Of a stretch of DNA of 29,902 bases, positions 7,151 to 15,591 are shown piece after piece. Source of the DNA: an uncultured Eggerthellaceae bacterium (GTDB lineage Bacteria > Actinomycetota > Coriobacteriia > Coriobacteriales > Eggerthellaceae); the NCBI GenBank assembly GCA_948829205.1, contig CAQLOA010000001.1, positions 1 through 29,902 on the forward strand, given 5' to 3'. The stretch's first letter is position 1. Each line of letters opens with the position of its first letter. The position numbers and the translations under genes were made by a program. The notes under the pieces were generated by a model that did no database searches, was not told where the DNA came from, and saw only the letters and a list, made by a program, of their open reading frames with translations.

Positions 7151-7972
7151 TCAGCTTCCGAACTGCATGTAGTAGCTGCCCGCATTCTCGACGACCTCGA
7201 TGGGCACGCCGAAAAGCTCGGATATGTTGCCGCCGGTGAGGATCTTGGGCTTGCTACCTGCCATTTCTATGCGGCCATCCTTCAGAAGCACGACGCGCTC
7301 GATTTCCGGAACGACGTCCTCGAGGTAATGCGTCACCAGGATGATGGCACGGCCACTTGCCGCCAACTTGCTTATGGTGCGTCGCACGTAGTACATGCCC
7401 TCGGGGTCGAGCCCCGAACAGGGCTCGTCGAACACCAGAACGTCGGGCTCGTTCACCAGGGCGCGCGCTATCAACACGCGTCGCGCCTGACCGGTGGAAA
7501 GCGTCAGGATGTCGCGCTTGGCGAGGTCGGAGATGCCCAGCTCGTCCATCGCACGGTGCGCCGTGTCCATCTGCTGCGGCGTGGCCTTTCGGCGGACGGG
7601 CACACCAAGCGCGCCGAACAGGCCGCCGACCACCACCTCTTCCGCAGGAAGATGGACGCGGATCTGGTCCTGCATGGTGGACGACACCACGCCTGTGCAG
7701 CTTTTGGCCTCGGCAAGGGTCATACGCGGATCGCCGCGGAACACCACTGGCGGATCGTCCCTGTGCAGCGGGAACACCTCGCGGGTTACCAGGCCGACGA
7801 AGGTGGACTTTCCCGACCCGTTGGGCCCCAGGATCGCAATGGACTCGCCTTCCGCGACCGAGAACTCGTCTATGTCCAGGATGAGCTTGCCGGCGCGGCG
7901 CACCTGCGCATCGCGCATCTGCAGCAGCGGTGCGCTTGCGCAGCCGCATTCGTTGTTGTTTTCCACATGCAT
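7151..7972 (-). CDS. ABC transporter ATP-binding protein
   Basis: This is a 273-aa cytoplasmic ATPase. Walker A is GPNGSGKST (residues 49-57), the signature is LSTGQ (158-162), Walker B is VLVFDEP (178-184), and an H-loop is present in ILVTHYLED. The signature has T in place of the usual G (LSGGQ), as in ModF/YlmA-like ATPases. An N-terminal extension carries CGC (residues 9-11). No permease subunit of its own is adjacent; the next gene is an MFS protein. The start is the ATG at 7972, six bases after a TACAAT -10, so the transcript may be leaderless. Its role could be a non-transport ATPase or one that uses a permease elsewhere. Confidence 0.85.
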   Translation of the reverse strand: MHVENNNECGCASAPLLQMRDAQVRRAGKLILDIDEFSVAEGESIAILGPNGSGKSTFVGLVTREVFPLHRDDPPVVFRGDPRMTLAEAKSCTGVVSSTMQDQIRVHLPAEEVVVGGLFGALGVPVRRKATPQQMDTAHRAMDELGISDLAKRDILTLSTGQARRVLIARALVNEPDVLVFDEPCSGLDPEGMYYVRRTISKLAASGRAIILVTHYLEDVVPEIERVVLLKDGRIEMAGSKPKILTGGNISELFGVPIEVVENAGSYYMQFGS

Positions 7973-7978
7973 GTACCG

Positions 7979-7984
7979 ATTGTA
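7979..7984 (-). promoter_or_regulatory. -10 for the ABC/MFS operon, possibly leaderless
   Basis: TACAAT on the minus strand ends six bases before the ATG at 7972. The spacing matches the flippase gene promoter at 3874. No Shine-Dalgarno precedes the ATG and no good -35 is visible. A hairpin CCTCCTG-gtg-CAGGAGG at 8008-8024 lies just upstream of the -10 and could be an operator. Confidence 0.45.
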
Positions 7985-8126
7985 TCGCGAAGGACGCGGA
8001 ATGCAGGCCTCCTGGTGCAGGAGGGCATGTCAGACGTCGTCTCGAATCGCTTAAGGACCGCAAACCGTCGCGCATGGCTTCCGGCTCAGGGAGGATTCAG
8101 CAGCGGGCAAGCATCGCTTTAGGTCC

Positions 8127-8233
8127 GGCATAGTCCTCGACACGTCCTCCGTTAATCAAAAGAATCAGTTGCGGAGCGTAGGATTTCAAAAGAGAAAGCC
8201 GAGCGTGACGCAGACGAGAGGAGCGCCTATGCC
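8127..8233. repeat. Imperfect palindromic element in the 7973-8310 intergenic region
   Basis: GGCATAG at 8127-8133 pairs with CTATGCC at 8227-8233, and the arms inside it pair imperfectly (TCCTC / GAGGA). The core has similarity to the repeat copies at 3671 and 23235 (an ACGTGTCGAGG stretch on the minus strand), so it may be a degenerate member. The 7973-8310 region has no gene. It also has a perfect 10-bp inverted repeat ATGCCCAAGC (8229-8238) / GCTTGGGCAT (8291-8300) just upstream of the toxin gene. Confidence 0.3.
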
Positions 8234-8310
8234 CAAGCGAATTCACTATTTTGTCTTATCGACATGGCCTTCGAAGTCGACCGTCCAATAGCTTGGGCAT
8301 CATGTATAAT

Positions 8311-8625
8311 ATGATATACAGTACCGACGGGATCGAAATCCTCCAGACCGACGAGTTCGCAAAATGGCTTGGAAGACTGAATGACCCTGAAGCGCGAGCC
8401 CGGATAAACATCCGCATCACGCGCGTTTCGCTTACAGGAAACTTTGGAGACGTAAAGCCCGTAGGCAATGGCGTGAACGAAATGAGGATAGGCTACGGGC
8501 CTGGATATAGGATTTATTATGCACAGCGCGGAGACCGCACCATTCTGTTGTTGTGCGGTGGCGTCAAAGCCACGCAGCGCGCGGACATAGCCAAGTCGAA
8601 GAGGATCAACAACATTTACGAGTGA
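8311..8625 (+). CDS. higB: HigB/RelE-like toxin of a type II toxin-antitoxin pair
   Basis: This protein of about 104 aa belongs to the HigB-like addiction module killer family of RelE/ParE-fold ribonucleases. Diagnostic stretches are FAKWLGRLNDPEARARINIRI near the N terminus, NFGDVKPVGNGVNEMRI in the centre, YGPGYRIYYAQRG, and the C-terminal ILLLCGGVKATQRADIAKSK. Family members cleave mRNA, often at the ribosome. Two starts are possible, ATG at 8302 or 8311; neither has a good Shine-Dalgarno. The toxin precedes its antitoxin, the usual order for this family, with 13 nt between them. Confidence 0.85.
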   Translation: MIYSTDGIEILQTDEFAKWLGRLNDPEARARINIRITRVSLTGNFGDVKPVGNGVNEMRIGYGPGYRIYYAQRGDRTILLLCGGVKATQRADIAKSKRINNIYE

Positions 8626-8638
8626 GAGAGGCCACGTC

Positions 8639-8920
8639 ATGAAAAAAGCGAAAAAGTGGGATGCGGCGGGATATCTCACTACCGAGGAAGACATCACGGC
8701 CTACCTAAACGCCGCACTCGAGGACGGCGACACATCCGTTATGGCTGCCGCCTTGGGCGATATAGCCCGCGCGAGAGGCATGACGCAGCTCGCGAAGGAA
8801 ACCGGCGTAACGCGCGACGGCCTTTACAAGGCGCTTTCCCCGACAGGCAATCCATCCTTCGACACCGTGCAGAAGGTCGTCAAAGCATTAGGGTTCAAGC
8901 TTGCCGTAACCGCCGCCTAA
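8639..8920 (+). CDS. higA: HigA-like antitoxin with helix-turn-helix
   Basis: This 93-aa protein is the partner antidote of the preceding toxin. The N-terminal part (EDITAYLNAALEDGDTSVMAAALGDIARARG) is typical of the addiction-module antidote family, followed by an HTH_3/XRE-like DNA-binding segment (TQLAKETGVTRDGLYKALSPTGNPSFDTVQKVVKALGF). Such antitoxins bind the toxin and repress their own promoter. A GAGAGAGG sequence upstream serves as ribosome binding site. The gene converges on the permease operon, with a terminator hairpin between. Confidence 0.87.
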   Translation: MKKAKKWDAAGYLTTEEDITAYLNAALEDGDTSVMAAALGDIARARGMTQLAKETGVTRDGLYKALSPTGNPSFDTVQKVVKALGFKLAVTAA

Positions 8921-8935
8921 CAAACACATCGACAC

Positions 8936-8964
8936 AAAAAGGCGCCGCCGGGGTTCGGCGGCGC
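8936..8964 (-). terminator. Rho-independent terminator of the transhydroxylase/permease operon
   Basis: A perfect 9-bp GC stem, GCGCCGCCG (8942-8950) with CGGCGGCGC (8956-8964), has a 5-nt loop. On the minus strand the stem is followed by CTTTTT. It sits 26 bp after the stop of the second permease gene. It could also slow plus-strand transcription from higA, but on that side the stem is not followed by T residues. Confidence 0.85.
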
Positions 8965-8990
8965 TCGGAGCAAAACAAAACCCTGTCGAC

Positions 8991-10355
8991 CTATTCCACC
9001 AAAAGCTCGTCTTCCTTCTTGATGAGCTCCGCTTCCGCTTCATCCACGTCATCTTCCCACTTGGCCGATTTGTCGCGGCCGGGAAGAATCAGGTTCAGCA
9101 CGACCCCCACGAACGCCGTGCCCGGCAGGCCGCACAGGAACATGGAGACCCAGAACGGGAACTGTGCCAGGGCTTCGGGGAACGCGTTGAACCCCACGCC
9201 GACCGCGATGGACACCGCCACGATTGTGACCACCCGGTCGTCGGGCTTCGACTCCACGATGATCTTGATGCCGTTCACCAGAATGACGCCGAACATCAGA
9301 AGCACTGCGCCGCCGAATACCGCGGTCGGAATCACCGAGCACAGGGCAGCCACCTTGGGGCATAGCCCTGCCAGTATCATGATGCCGCCAGCGAGGGCGA
9401 CCACGTAGCGGCTGCACACCTTGGTGAAGCCAAGCAGCCCCACGTCGGCGCTTGCGGAAATCGTCGGGCCGCAATTGAACAGCCCGGCAAAACCGCTGGT
9501 GATGGCCTGGGTGAAGATCACGCCCCGCGTCTCGCGACGCGTAGGCATGCGGTCGGCGGCAATCTTTGTCGTGGCCGACACGTCGCCAAGCAGCTCGGCA
9601 ACGCCTACGATTGCGAGAAAGCCAATGGTTATGCAGGCATCTATGGGAAACTCGATACCCCAGTAAAGCGGTTGCGGGAACCCGAACCAAGCGGCCTCGG
9701 CCACAGGGGTGAAGTCGACCAGGCCCATGCATACCGCAACCACGGTTCCTATCACCAGGCCAATCAACGGCGCAGCCCCGTGCAGGAATCCCTTGCCGAA
9801 AACGTTCAACAGAAGCACCGACACCAGCGTTATCGCCGCGAGCATCAAGTTGGTCGGACTTCCGAAATCCTCGCTCCCGCTTCCGCCCGCGCAATAGCCT
9901 AGCGCGACTCCTATCAGCGTGGTGCCCAGCACGAACACGACGGATCCGGAAATGAACGGAGGGAATATCACCCGCAGCTTGTCCGCGAACAGGAAGAACA
10001 CAAGCCCGCAAATCAAGCTGCCAACAAGGCAGGCGCCCACATATCCCGCATAGCCCACCTGGGGGGCAATCAGAAGCGCCGGCGAGACGAACACCACGCT
10101 TACGGTCATGGCAATCGGAACCTTGCCTCCCACAGGGCCAACCCCTATGGTCTGCAAAATGGTCGCGATGCCGGCGACAAAGAAGGCGCATGCGACCAGA
10201 ATCGCAGTCTGTGCCGGGTCGAACCCAAGCCCCGCCGCAACCAGAAGTGGATACGGCAAGGCCTGGAAAGCTATCAGAAGAGAGTGCTGGATTCCGAACG
10301 GGATCAGCTCCCTGACCGGAGGCTTGTCGTTTATTCCATACCCTTCAGCTCTCAT
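8991..10355 (-). CDS. NCS2 (NAT) family permease, second of a tandem pair
   Basis: This 454-aa inner-membrane protein of the nucleobase:cation symporter-2 family has about 12-14 helices. Family marks are GIQHSLLIAFQALPYPLL in TM1, the Thr/Ser-rich FNCGPTISASADVGLLGFTKVCSRYV stretch (about residues 290-315) that corresponds to the NAT signature region, and AVFGGAVLLMFGVILVNGIKII. Characterised members move xanthine, urate or uracil with protons. The substrate here is not known; its location after a molybdoenzyme suggests it moves that enzyme's substrate or product. The start at 10355 has an AAGGGG Shine-Dalgarno. The last ~30 residues are charged and cytoplasmic. It ends at a strong terminator. 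Confidence 0.88.
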   Translation of the reverse strand: MRAEGYGINDKPPVRELIPFGIQHSLLIAFQALPYPLLVAAGLGFDPAQTAILVACAFFVAGIATILQTIGVGPVGGKVPIAMTVSVVFVSPALLIAPQVGYAGYVGACLVGSLICGLVFFLFADKLRVIFPPFISGSVVFVLGTTLIGVALGYCAGGSGSEDFGSPTNLMLAAITLVSVLLLNVFGKGFLHGAAPLIGLVIGTVVAVCMGLVDFTPVAEAAWFGFPQPLYWGIEFPIDACITIGFLAIVGVAELLGDVSATTKIAADRMPTRRETRGVIFTQAITSGFAGLFNCGPTISASADVGLLGFTKVCSRYVVALAGGIMILAGLCPKVAALCSVIPTAVFGGAVLLMFGVILVNGIKIIVESKPDDRVVTIVAVSIAVGVGFNAFPEALAQFPFWVSMFLCGLPGTAFVGVVLNLILPGRDKSAKWEDDVDEAEAELIKKEDELLVE

Positions 10356-10386
10356 GACAACCCCTTAGAATCGAATGCGACCGAGG

Positions 10387-11904
10387 TCACTTCCGCCCGT
10401 TTGCAGGAACCTTCTCGGCCTCGAAGTCGATCGGCGAGACCTCTTCTCCTGGCTTCGGAGCCTCAAGGCCGCTCACGTCTACCTCGACGCCCATCAGGTT
10501 CCCCTCTGCCTTATGCGATTCGGAAAGGTCACCGTTCGCGGAGGATTCCTTTTCTTCGATAGGCTGCTTCTTAAGGTTTCGGCCAGGAAGCAGAACGTTG
10601 AGGATCACGGCGACGAACGCAGTGCCGGGGACGCCGCAGAGCATCGTAGACACCCAGAACGGGAACTGCGCCAGGGCATCAGGGAACGAGTTGAAGCCGA
10701 TGCCCACTGCCAGCGCCACCGCAAGGATCGTCTGCGTGCGGCCCGTCTGCTCGCTTTGCATGATGATCTTCATGCCGTTGACCAGGATGGTTCCGAACAT
10801 CATAAGCACGGCGCCGCCGAACACAGGGTTGGGAATGACCGAGAACACGGCCGAAAACTTCGGGCAAAGACCCATCACAAGCACGATTACGCCAGCGGTC
10901 GCCACGGCATAGCGCGAGAACACCTTGGTGATGCCCATCAGGCCGATGTTCGCAGACCCCGATATGGTGGGGACGGCGTTGAACAGGCCGGCAAAAACGC
11001 TGGTGACGGCCTGCGTCAGAACGGTCTTCTTGGTTTCCTCGGGCGTCGCCAGACGATTTGCTGCAACGTCGACAGTCGCCGAAGTGGTTCCAAGGATCTC
11101 AACGATTCCGCACACGGCGACCAGCGTCATAACGAGGCAGGCGTCGATCGGGAACGAAATGCCCCAATTGAGCGGGGTCGGAATACCTATCCATGCAGCC
11201 TCTTCGACGGGGGTGAAATCAACCATGCCCATGCAAACGCTGATGACGAACCCGACGCACATGCCGATGAGCGGCGCCGCCCCTTGCACGAAGCCCTTGC
11301 CGAACACCGCCAGCACCAACGTTATAAGGAACGTAACCCCGGCCAGCGCAAGAAAGACGGGGTCACCATAGTTCTCGACGCCTGCGCCGCCCGCGCAGTT
11401 GTTAAGGGCGTTGCCAATCAGGCCGGTGCCTAGCACAAGCAGCACCGCGCCCGAAATGAACGGTGGGAAGATAACCCGCAACCATCCCGAGAACAGCACG
11501 AATATGATGCCGCACACGATGGCGGCGACTATGCACGCTCCCATATAGCCGCCGAACCCGGCCTGAGGGATTATCAGAAGGCCCGGCGCGATGAACACGA
11601 AGCTTCCGACCATGACCATGGGGATCTTCGCACCAATCGGCCCTAGTCCGAAGCTTTGTATGAACGTGCAAATGCCGCTCACGAAAAGCGCCGAAGCCAC
11701 CAGGAGCGCCGTCTGGGCCGCATCGAGCCCGACTCCTGCTGAGATCAGCAACGGCGCAGGAAGCGTCTGGAACAGGATGATCAGCGCATGCTGAAGGCCA
11801 AACGCTCCGAGCTCCCCGGCGCGTGGCACCTGGTTCATGCCGTAGCCGCGCTCCTTCTTAGGCTTGCCGGCCTTCTCGACCGGCGCCTTGGCTTTGTCTT
11901 CCAT
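10387..11904 (-). CDS. NCS2 (NAT) family permease, first of a tandem pair
   Basis: This 505-aa paralogue of the next permease shares its order of segments: FGLQHALIILFQTLPAPLLI in TM1, FNAVPTISGSANIGLMGITKVFSRYA in the NAT signature region, and FPDALAQFPFWVSTMLCGVPGTAFVAVILNVLLPGR near the end. It differs by a Lys-rich N terminus (residues 1-22) and a hydrophilic tail of about 70 residues with Glu and Ser. The signature region differs between the two (AVPTISGSANIG against CGPTISASADVG), so their substrates or affinities may differ. The start at 11904 has a GAGGAGG Shine-Dalgarno. The gene starts 25 bp after the stop of the iron-sulfur subunit, and its own stop is 31 bp before the second permease. 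Confidence 0.88.
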   Translation of the reverse strand: MEDKAKAPVEKAGKPKKERGYGMNQVPRAGELGAFGLQHALIILFQTLPAPLLISAGVGLDAAQTALLVASALFVSGICTFIQSFGLGPIGAKIPMVMVGSFVFIAPGLLIIPQAGFGGYMGACIVAAIVCGIIFVLFSGWLRVIFPPFISGAVLLVLGTGLIGNALNNCAGGAGVENYGDPVFLALAGVTFLITLVLAVFGKGFVQGAAPLIGMCVGFVISVCMGMVDFTPVEEAAWIGIPTPLNWGISFPIDACLVMTLVAVCGIVEILGTTSATVDVAANRLATPEETKKTVLTQAVTSVFAGLFNAVPTISGSANIGLMGITKVFSRYAVATAGVIVLVMGLCPKFSAVFSVIPNPVFGGAVLMMFGTILVNGMKIIMQSEQTGRTQTILAVALAVGIGFNSFPDALAQFPFWVSTMLCGVPGTAFVAVILNVLLPGRNLKKQPIEEKESSANGDLSESHKAEGNLMGVEVDVSGLEAPKPGEEVSPIDFEAEKVPANGRK

Positions 11905-11929
11905 TTCTTTTCCTCCTCTTGTTTGCCCG

Positions 11930-12757
11930 TCACCCAACGACGGGGATCTTGCAGAAGCGCATCTCGGGCTGTGCGCCGTCCCTCTCCGAAAGGTCGAAGT
12001 CTTCGTATCTGCTCAGATAGCCCTCCTTCTCTATCCACATCCGGTACTTGCCCGGCTCCAATCCCTCGAACCAGACATCGCCGAACTCGTCGCTTGCCGT
12101 AGAAGCAACCACCTCCTCCCCATCGACAGCGGTCAGCTTGGCGCACGCACCCTCTACCACCTCGTCGGCCTCTAGGTCGACGACTGTCGCAGCGATGAAC
12201 CTCTTGGGCTTGTGCAGGTAGTAGACGCGGGGAGAAGTGCCGAATTCGGGATGCAGCACCTCGGCAGCGGCGATCTCGTCGGCGAAGTCTTCCTCTTCTC
12301 CGAAACGAAGGGCGCCCGTGCAGCACGAATCAACGCACCTGGGCTCGGCCCAGCCGTCGTCCAGAAGATGCGCGCAGCCCGTGCATTTCTGCGCCAGTCC
12401 CAGCTCCTTGTTCCAGAAGATGGCGCCATACGGACAGGCGTCGACGAGGCCTTGCTTGTCGCGTGCCTTTTCGGGGTCGATCACGACAAGCCCGTCGTCG
12501 CGACGATAGACGGCCTCGGGAAAGGCCTCCATGCAGGGTGCGTCGTCGCAGTGGTTGCACAGCTTGGGCAAGTAGTTGACCCTCACATGCGGGACCCTGC
12601 CGCAAACCTCTTCGTCCACCTTGCACCAGAACTGCCCGGTGTCTGGCTGGGGTGCCGCATAAGGGCTCCAGTCGTTCCCTACGTGCTCGTCCTTGCAGGC
12701 AATCTGGCAGTTATGGCAGCCGTTGCACTTGTCTAAATCGAAAACGAATACTTTCAT
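11930..12757 (-). CDS. Iron-sulfur subunit of a transhydroxylase-like molybdoenzyme
   Basis: This 275-aa protein is the DMSO-reductase-family electron-transfer subunit. Cysteines at 11, 14, 17 and 21 (CNGCHNCQIAC), 67, 70, 75, 108 (CPYGAIFW), 125, 128, 141 and 145 make twelve, enough for three [4Fe-4S] clusters. Residues about 185-275 form a Cna-B/transthyretin-like beta domain (EGACAKLTAVDGEEVVAST, DVWFEGLEPGKYRMWIEKEG). The length, the three-cluster pattern and the beta domain all match the beta subunit of pyrogallol-phloroglucinol transhydroxylase (about 275 aa). There is no signal peptide, so it acts in the cytoplasm. The start at 12757 has a GAGGGGAG Shine-Dalgarno and lies 14 nt after the catalytic-subunit stop. 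Confidence 0.9.
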   Translation of the reverse strand: MKVFVFDLDKCNGCHNCQIACKDEHVGNDWSPYAAPQPDTGQFWCKVDEEVCGRVPHVRVNYLPKLCNHCDDAPCMEAFPEAVYRRDDGLVVIDPEKARDKQGLVDACPYGAIFWNKELGLAQKCTGCAHLLDDGWAEPRCVDSCCTGALRFGEEEDFADEIAAAEVLHPEFGTSPRVYYLHKPKRFIAATVVDLEADEVVEGACAKLTAVDGEEVVASTASDEFGDVWFEGLEPGKYRMWIEKEGYLSRYEDFDLSERDGAQPEMRFCKIPVVG

Positions 12758-12771
12758 GCAGTTGCTCCCCT

Positions 12772-15396
12772 CTACTCCATCCATGCCGAGACCTGAAGGC
12801 CTGAATCAGGTTCGTATTCGCGACCGAACTGCTCGGGGTACTCGCGCGCCAGCTTCTCGACGTCAACCTTCTCGACGTTCACCAGGAAACCATTCGTCGC
12901 CTCGGCAGAAGTGTTCCTCGATGCGCACGCCTCGGGACAGATGAGGTTGTTGGCTCCTCCACGGTCTATGCCGCCACGGCCCGTGACGATCGGATCGACT
13001 CGTGCGCCATGGTCCTGATAGACGGCCCCCGGCATGATGCGTTCGTTGACGTACACACCCCCAAGAACGCTTCCGCGCTCGTTGTATATGCGCACGACGT
13101 CCCCGTCCTTCACGCCCATCTTGCCGGCGTCGATGGGGTTCAGCCACACGGGCTCGTACATGTACCCATCAGGCCCCTTCACCTTGCAGGTGCGTATCTC
13201 CCGCAGCCAGCTGATGTCGTCATGCTCGGAATGCACGCGCCAACGCGGATGGTTGGTAACCATGAGGAACGGGTACTCCAACGCCCTTTCGCAGCTGAGG
13301 CGCTCCTTCAGCTCTTCGGATTCCTCGATCCAGTGAGGAACGATGGGGCGCGTTTCGTCATCGGGGAAGAAGTCGGCCAGGCCGGTGGCGTAGATTTCTA
13401 TCTTGTGCGTCGGGGTCGACAGCGGCTGTGCGGCAGGGTCCTCGTAAAAGGCAGTCAGCGCCACGGGGTCGTCTTCCCAGCCGTCGGCCGTGGGAGCAAG
13501 GCACATCTTCTTGTCCTTGAACTCCTCGTAGTCCATAAGCTCGCCGCATTCGGCGCTCTCGAAGCCAGCCCGGATCCACTCGTCGGTGTCCATGCCCTGC
13601 GTGTACCTCTCCACGAGGTTCTCGTACACGCCTCCGAACTGTTCTAGCTTGGCAGCCACCGCAATCGCGCATTCGTAGTCGGACTTCGACTCGCCTCTCG
13701 GCTCGATGCAGTCGTCCATGATGTACATCATGTTGTACTGGCCGGTCCAGTTGTCCACGGCAATGTCCTTCACCTCGAACATCGTGTTAACCGGCAGGAT
13801 GATGTCGGCGAAAATAGCGTCGTTCTCGAACCACGGGTGCTGCATGACTATGGTTTCCACCCGTTCGTTTCGAAGCGCGTCCTGCATGGAGTTGCCACCG
13901 TTCCAGCACGTGGTCCAACTGGGCGAGTCCGACCAGATCATATGAATCATCGGCGCACCGTCAATCGGGAACTCGAACGGGATGAACTGGTCTGTGCGAG
14001 GCGCCGTGCAAACCACGTGACCATGCCAGTGCAACTTCTCGCCCTCGGGCAGCGTGAGCGCCTTGGGAATCAGGGTCTTCGGCACGAACGCCTGGTGCCC
14101 GATGGTCTCCATCCATCCATGGTATGCTCCAGGCACCTCGAAATACTTCTCGGAGCGCGGCATCGGGTTCCATTCCTTGAACCCGAACTGGCCGAACTCT
14201 ATCAGGTGCAGCTGGCCCGTCCCGTGACGTCCCAAGCCTTGCATGGCAAGCAGCACCACCTCGAGGCGCGCCGGCTCTGCCGAGAAGGGCGAACGAATCA
14301 TTCCGCCGCCGTCGGCATGGGCGATCGACACGGCGTGCTTGGCCCAATATCGGGCAAGCGCCTTTATCGTATAGCTCGGAACCCCGCACTTCTCTTCCGC
14401 CCATTTGGGGCTCTTGGGAACGCCGTCTTCCCCGCCCAGAACGTAGCGCTCAAACCAATCGAACCCAATGGTGTGGGTGTCGACATAGCCCTTGTAATAC
14501 GTTCCCTCGGTGATCCATACGTAGGCTATCGCCAGCTGCAAGGCGGCGTCGGTGTTGGGAAGCACTGGAATCCACTTGCCCTTGTGCGCAGCGCCCGTGT
14601 AGTTCAGGTCGGGCGAGATGAAGAACGACCTGATGCCGATCTCCTCCAGGAAGTACGCCATACGGCTGGGCTGCTCGCCTCCCCACCCCCAAGGCGTGGT
14701 CTCAAGGTCGCATCCCCAATAAAGCACTGCGTCGCCATGCTCGCAGATGTCTTTGTAGAGGTTTTGCTGGTTGACCTGCATGCCCACCGGGTCCATGCCC
14801 CAGATATGCTTGCCGCCCCAGTACCAGCCTTCCCACGAGTCGGGTTGTCGCGCCTGCAACGTGTAGCCGCCCACCAGGTCAAGCATCATGGCTTGCGCGC
14901 CATGCGGGGCATGAACGACCTTGGTCTCGCCGTGACCATCCGCCTGGCACAATATGGCCAAAGGCCCGTACGTGTCATGGATGCGCTTTATCTCGTCGGC
15001 GACGATCTGTGCGGCCTCGTCCCAGCTTATGCGCACATACTTCGACTTGCCACGGTTCTGCGGATTGCGCTCGCCATGCGGGTCCCAGTCGACACGCTTC
15101 ATGGGATGAAGTATGCGGTTGGGTGAATCCACGCGCTTCTTGTAGCTGATCGAAAGCGGCGGAAGCATGGTCTTCTCGCCAGGCTCGAACACCTTGCCGC
15201 GCGCCTCTATCCTCCACGGCTTTCGCTCTTCCTTCGCGGACACGTCGTCGTAATGCAAAGGACGTATGCGCAGTATCTTGTCGTCCTTCACGTCGACGCA
15301 AGCAGTGTTCGCGCTGCAGGCAAACGCCGACCATGCCACGCCACGGAAAACGGTCCTGCCCCTCGTGTCGAGCGGTTTGTCGACTCCCATCGGCAT
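12772..15396 (-). CDS. Catalytic bis-MGD subunit, pyrogallol transhydroxylase / catechol dehydroxylase-like
   Basis: This 874-aa DMSO-reductase-superfamily protein matches the transhydroxylase large subunit (875 aa) in length and landmarks. The active-site segment is QPDSWEGWYWGGKHIWGM, in which D186-S187 correspond to the Asp-Ser pair of the Pelobacter enzyme, Ser being the Mo ligand. H155 (in QADGHGETK) is a likely counterpart of the catalytic His. The C-terminal domain has NPIDAGKMGVKDGDVVRIYNERGS. The N terminus has only C27 and C33, so the usual N-terminal [4Fe-4S] motif is missing, as in transhydroxylase. There is no Tat signal, so it is cytoplasmic. Relatives transfer or remove aromatic hydroxyl groups. 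Start at 15396 (ATGCCGATGGGA, with a GAGGAG site; the second ATG at 15390 is possible). Substrate unknown. Confidence 0.9.
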   Translation of the reverse strand: MPMGVDKPLDTRGRTVFRGVAWSAFACSANTACVDVKDDKILRIRPLHYDDVSAKEERKPWRIEARGKVFEPGEKTMLPPLSISYKKRVDSPNRILHPMKRVDWDPHGERNPQNRGKSKYVRISWDEAAQIVADEIKRIHDTYGPLAILCQADGHGETKVVHAPHGAQAMMLDLVGGYTLQARQPDSWEGWYWGGKHIWGMDPVGMQVNQQNLYKDICEHGDAVLYWGCDLETTPWGWGGEQPSRMAYFLEEIGIRSFFISPDLNYTGAAHKGKWIPVLPNTDAALQLAIAYVWITEGTYYKGYVDTHTIGFDWFERYVLGGEDGVPKSPKWAEEKCGVPSYTIKALARYWAKHAVSIAHADGGGMIRSPFSAEPARLEVVLLAMQGLGRHGTGQLHLIEFGQFGFKEWNPMPRSEKYFEVPGAYHGWMETIGHQAFVPKTLIPKALTLPEGEKLHWHGHVVCTAPRTDQFIPFEFPIDGAPMIHMIWSDSPSWTTCWNGGNSMQDALRNERVETIVMQHPWFENDAIFADIILPVNTMFEVKDIAVDNWTGQYNMMYIMDDCIEPRGESKSDYECAIAVAAKLEQFGGVYENLVERYTQGMDTDEWIRAGFESAECGELMDYEEFKDKKMCLAPTADGWEDDPVALTAFYEDPAAQPLSTPTHKIEIYATGLADFFPDDETRPIVPHWIEESEELKERLSCERALEYPFLMVTNHPRWRVHSEHDDISWLREIRTCKVKGPDGYMYEPVWLNPIDAGKMGVKDGDVVRIYNERGSVLGGVYVNERIMPGAVYQDHGARVDPIVTGRGGIDRGGANNLICPEACASRNTSAEATNGFLVNVEKVDVEKLAREYPEQFGREYEPDSGLQVSAWME

Positions 15397-15591
15397 TCTC
15401 TCCTCTCTTTTCGGCAAAGGCGCCATCAGACGCCGCTAGAAAGGAGCCTAGTCGCACACGCAGGGGCGACATAACCAACCGCAGGGCAGATTCCAGATAT
15501 ACGACTTATGGTTTATTCAGGCGGATGGCGTCTATGAACTATGCTTTATCCTCGGGTTTCGAGGGTTTAGTCAATCGAGGAGGTGCAGTTG
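15397..15591. promoter_or_regulatory. Divergent control region between molybdoenzyme operon and LuxR regulator
   Basis: This 195-bp region must hold promoters for both directions. It contains an inverted repeat CCTCG-ggttt-CGAGG at 15550-15564, just upstream of the regulator's Shine-Dalgarno, and an A+T-rich stretch with a TATAC at 15498-15502. No sigma-70 hexamers are clear enough to call. By analogy with membrane LuxR regulators beside catechol dehydroxylases, the regulator probably binds here. Confidence 0.45.

Noticed and set aside
12772..15396. Interpretation as a secreted (Tat-dependent) reductase such as dopamine dehydroxylase
   Set aside because: No twin-arginine signal is present at the N terminus and no membrane anchor subunit is nearby, so a cytoplasmic enzyme is favoured.
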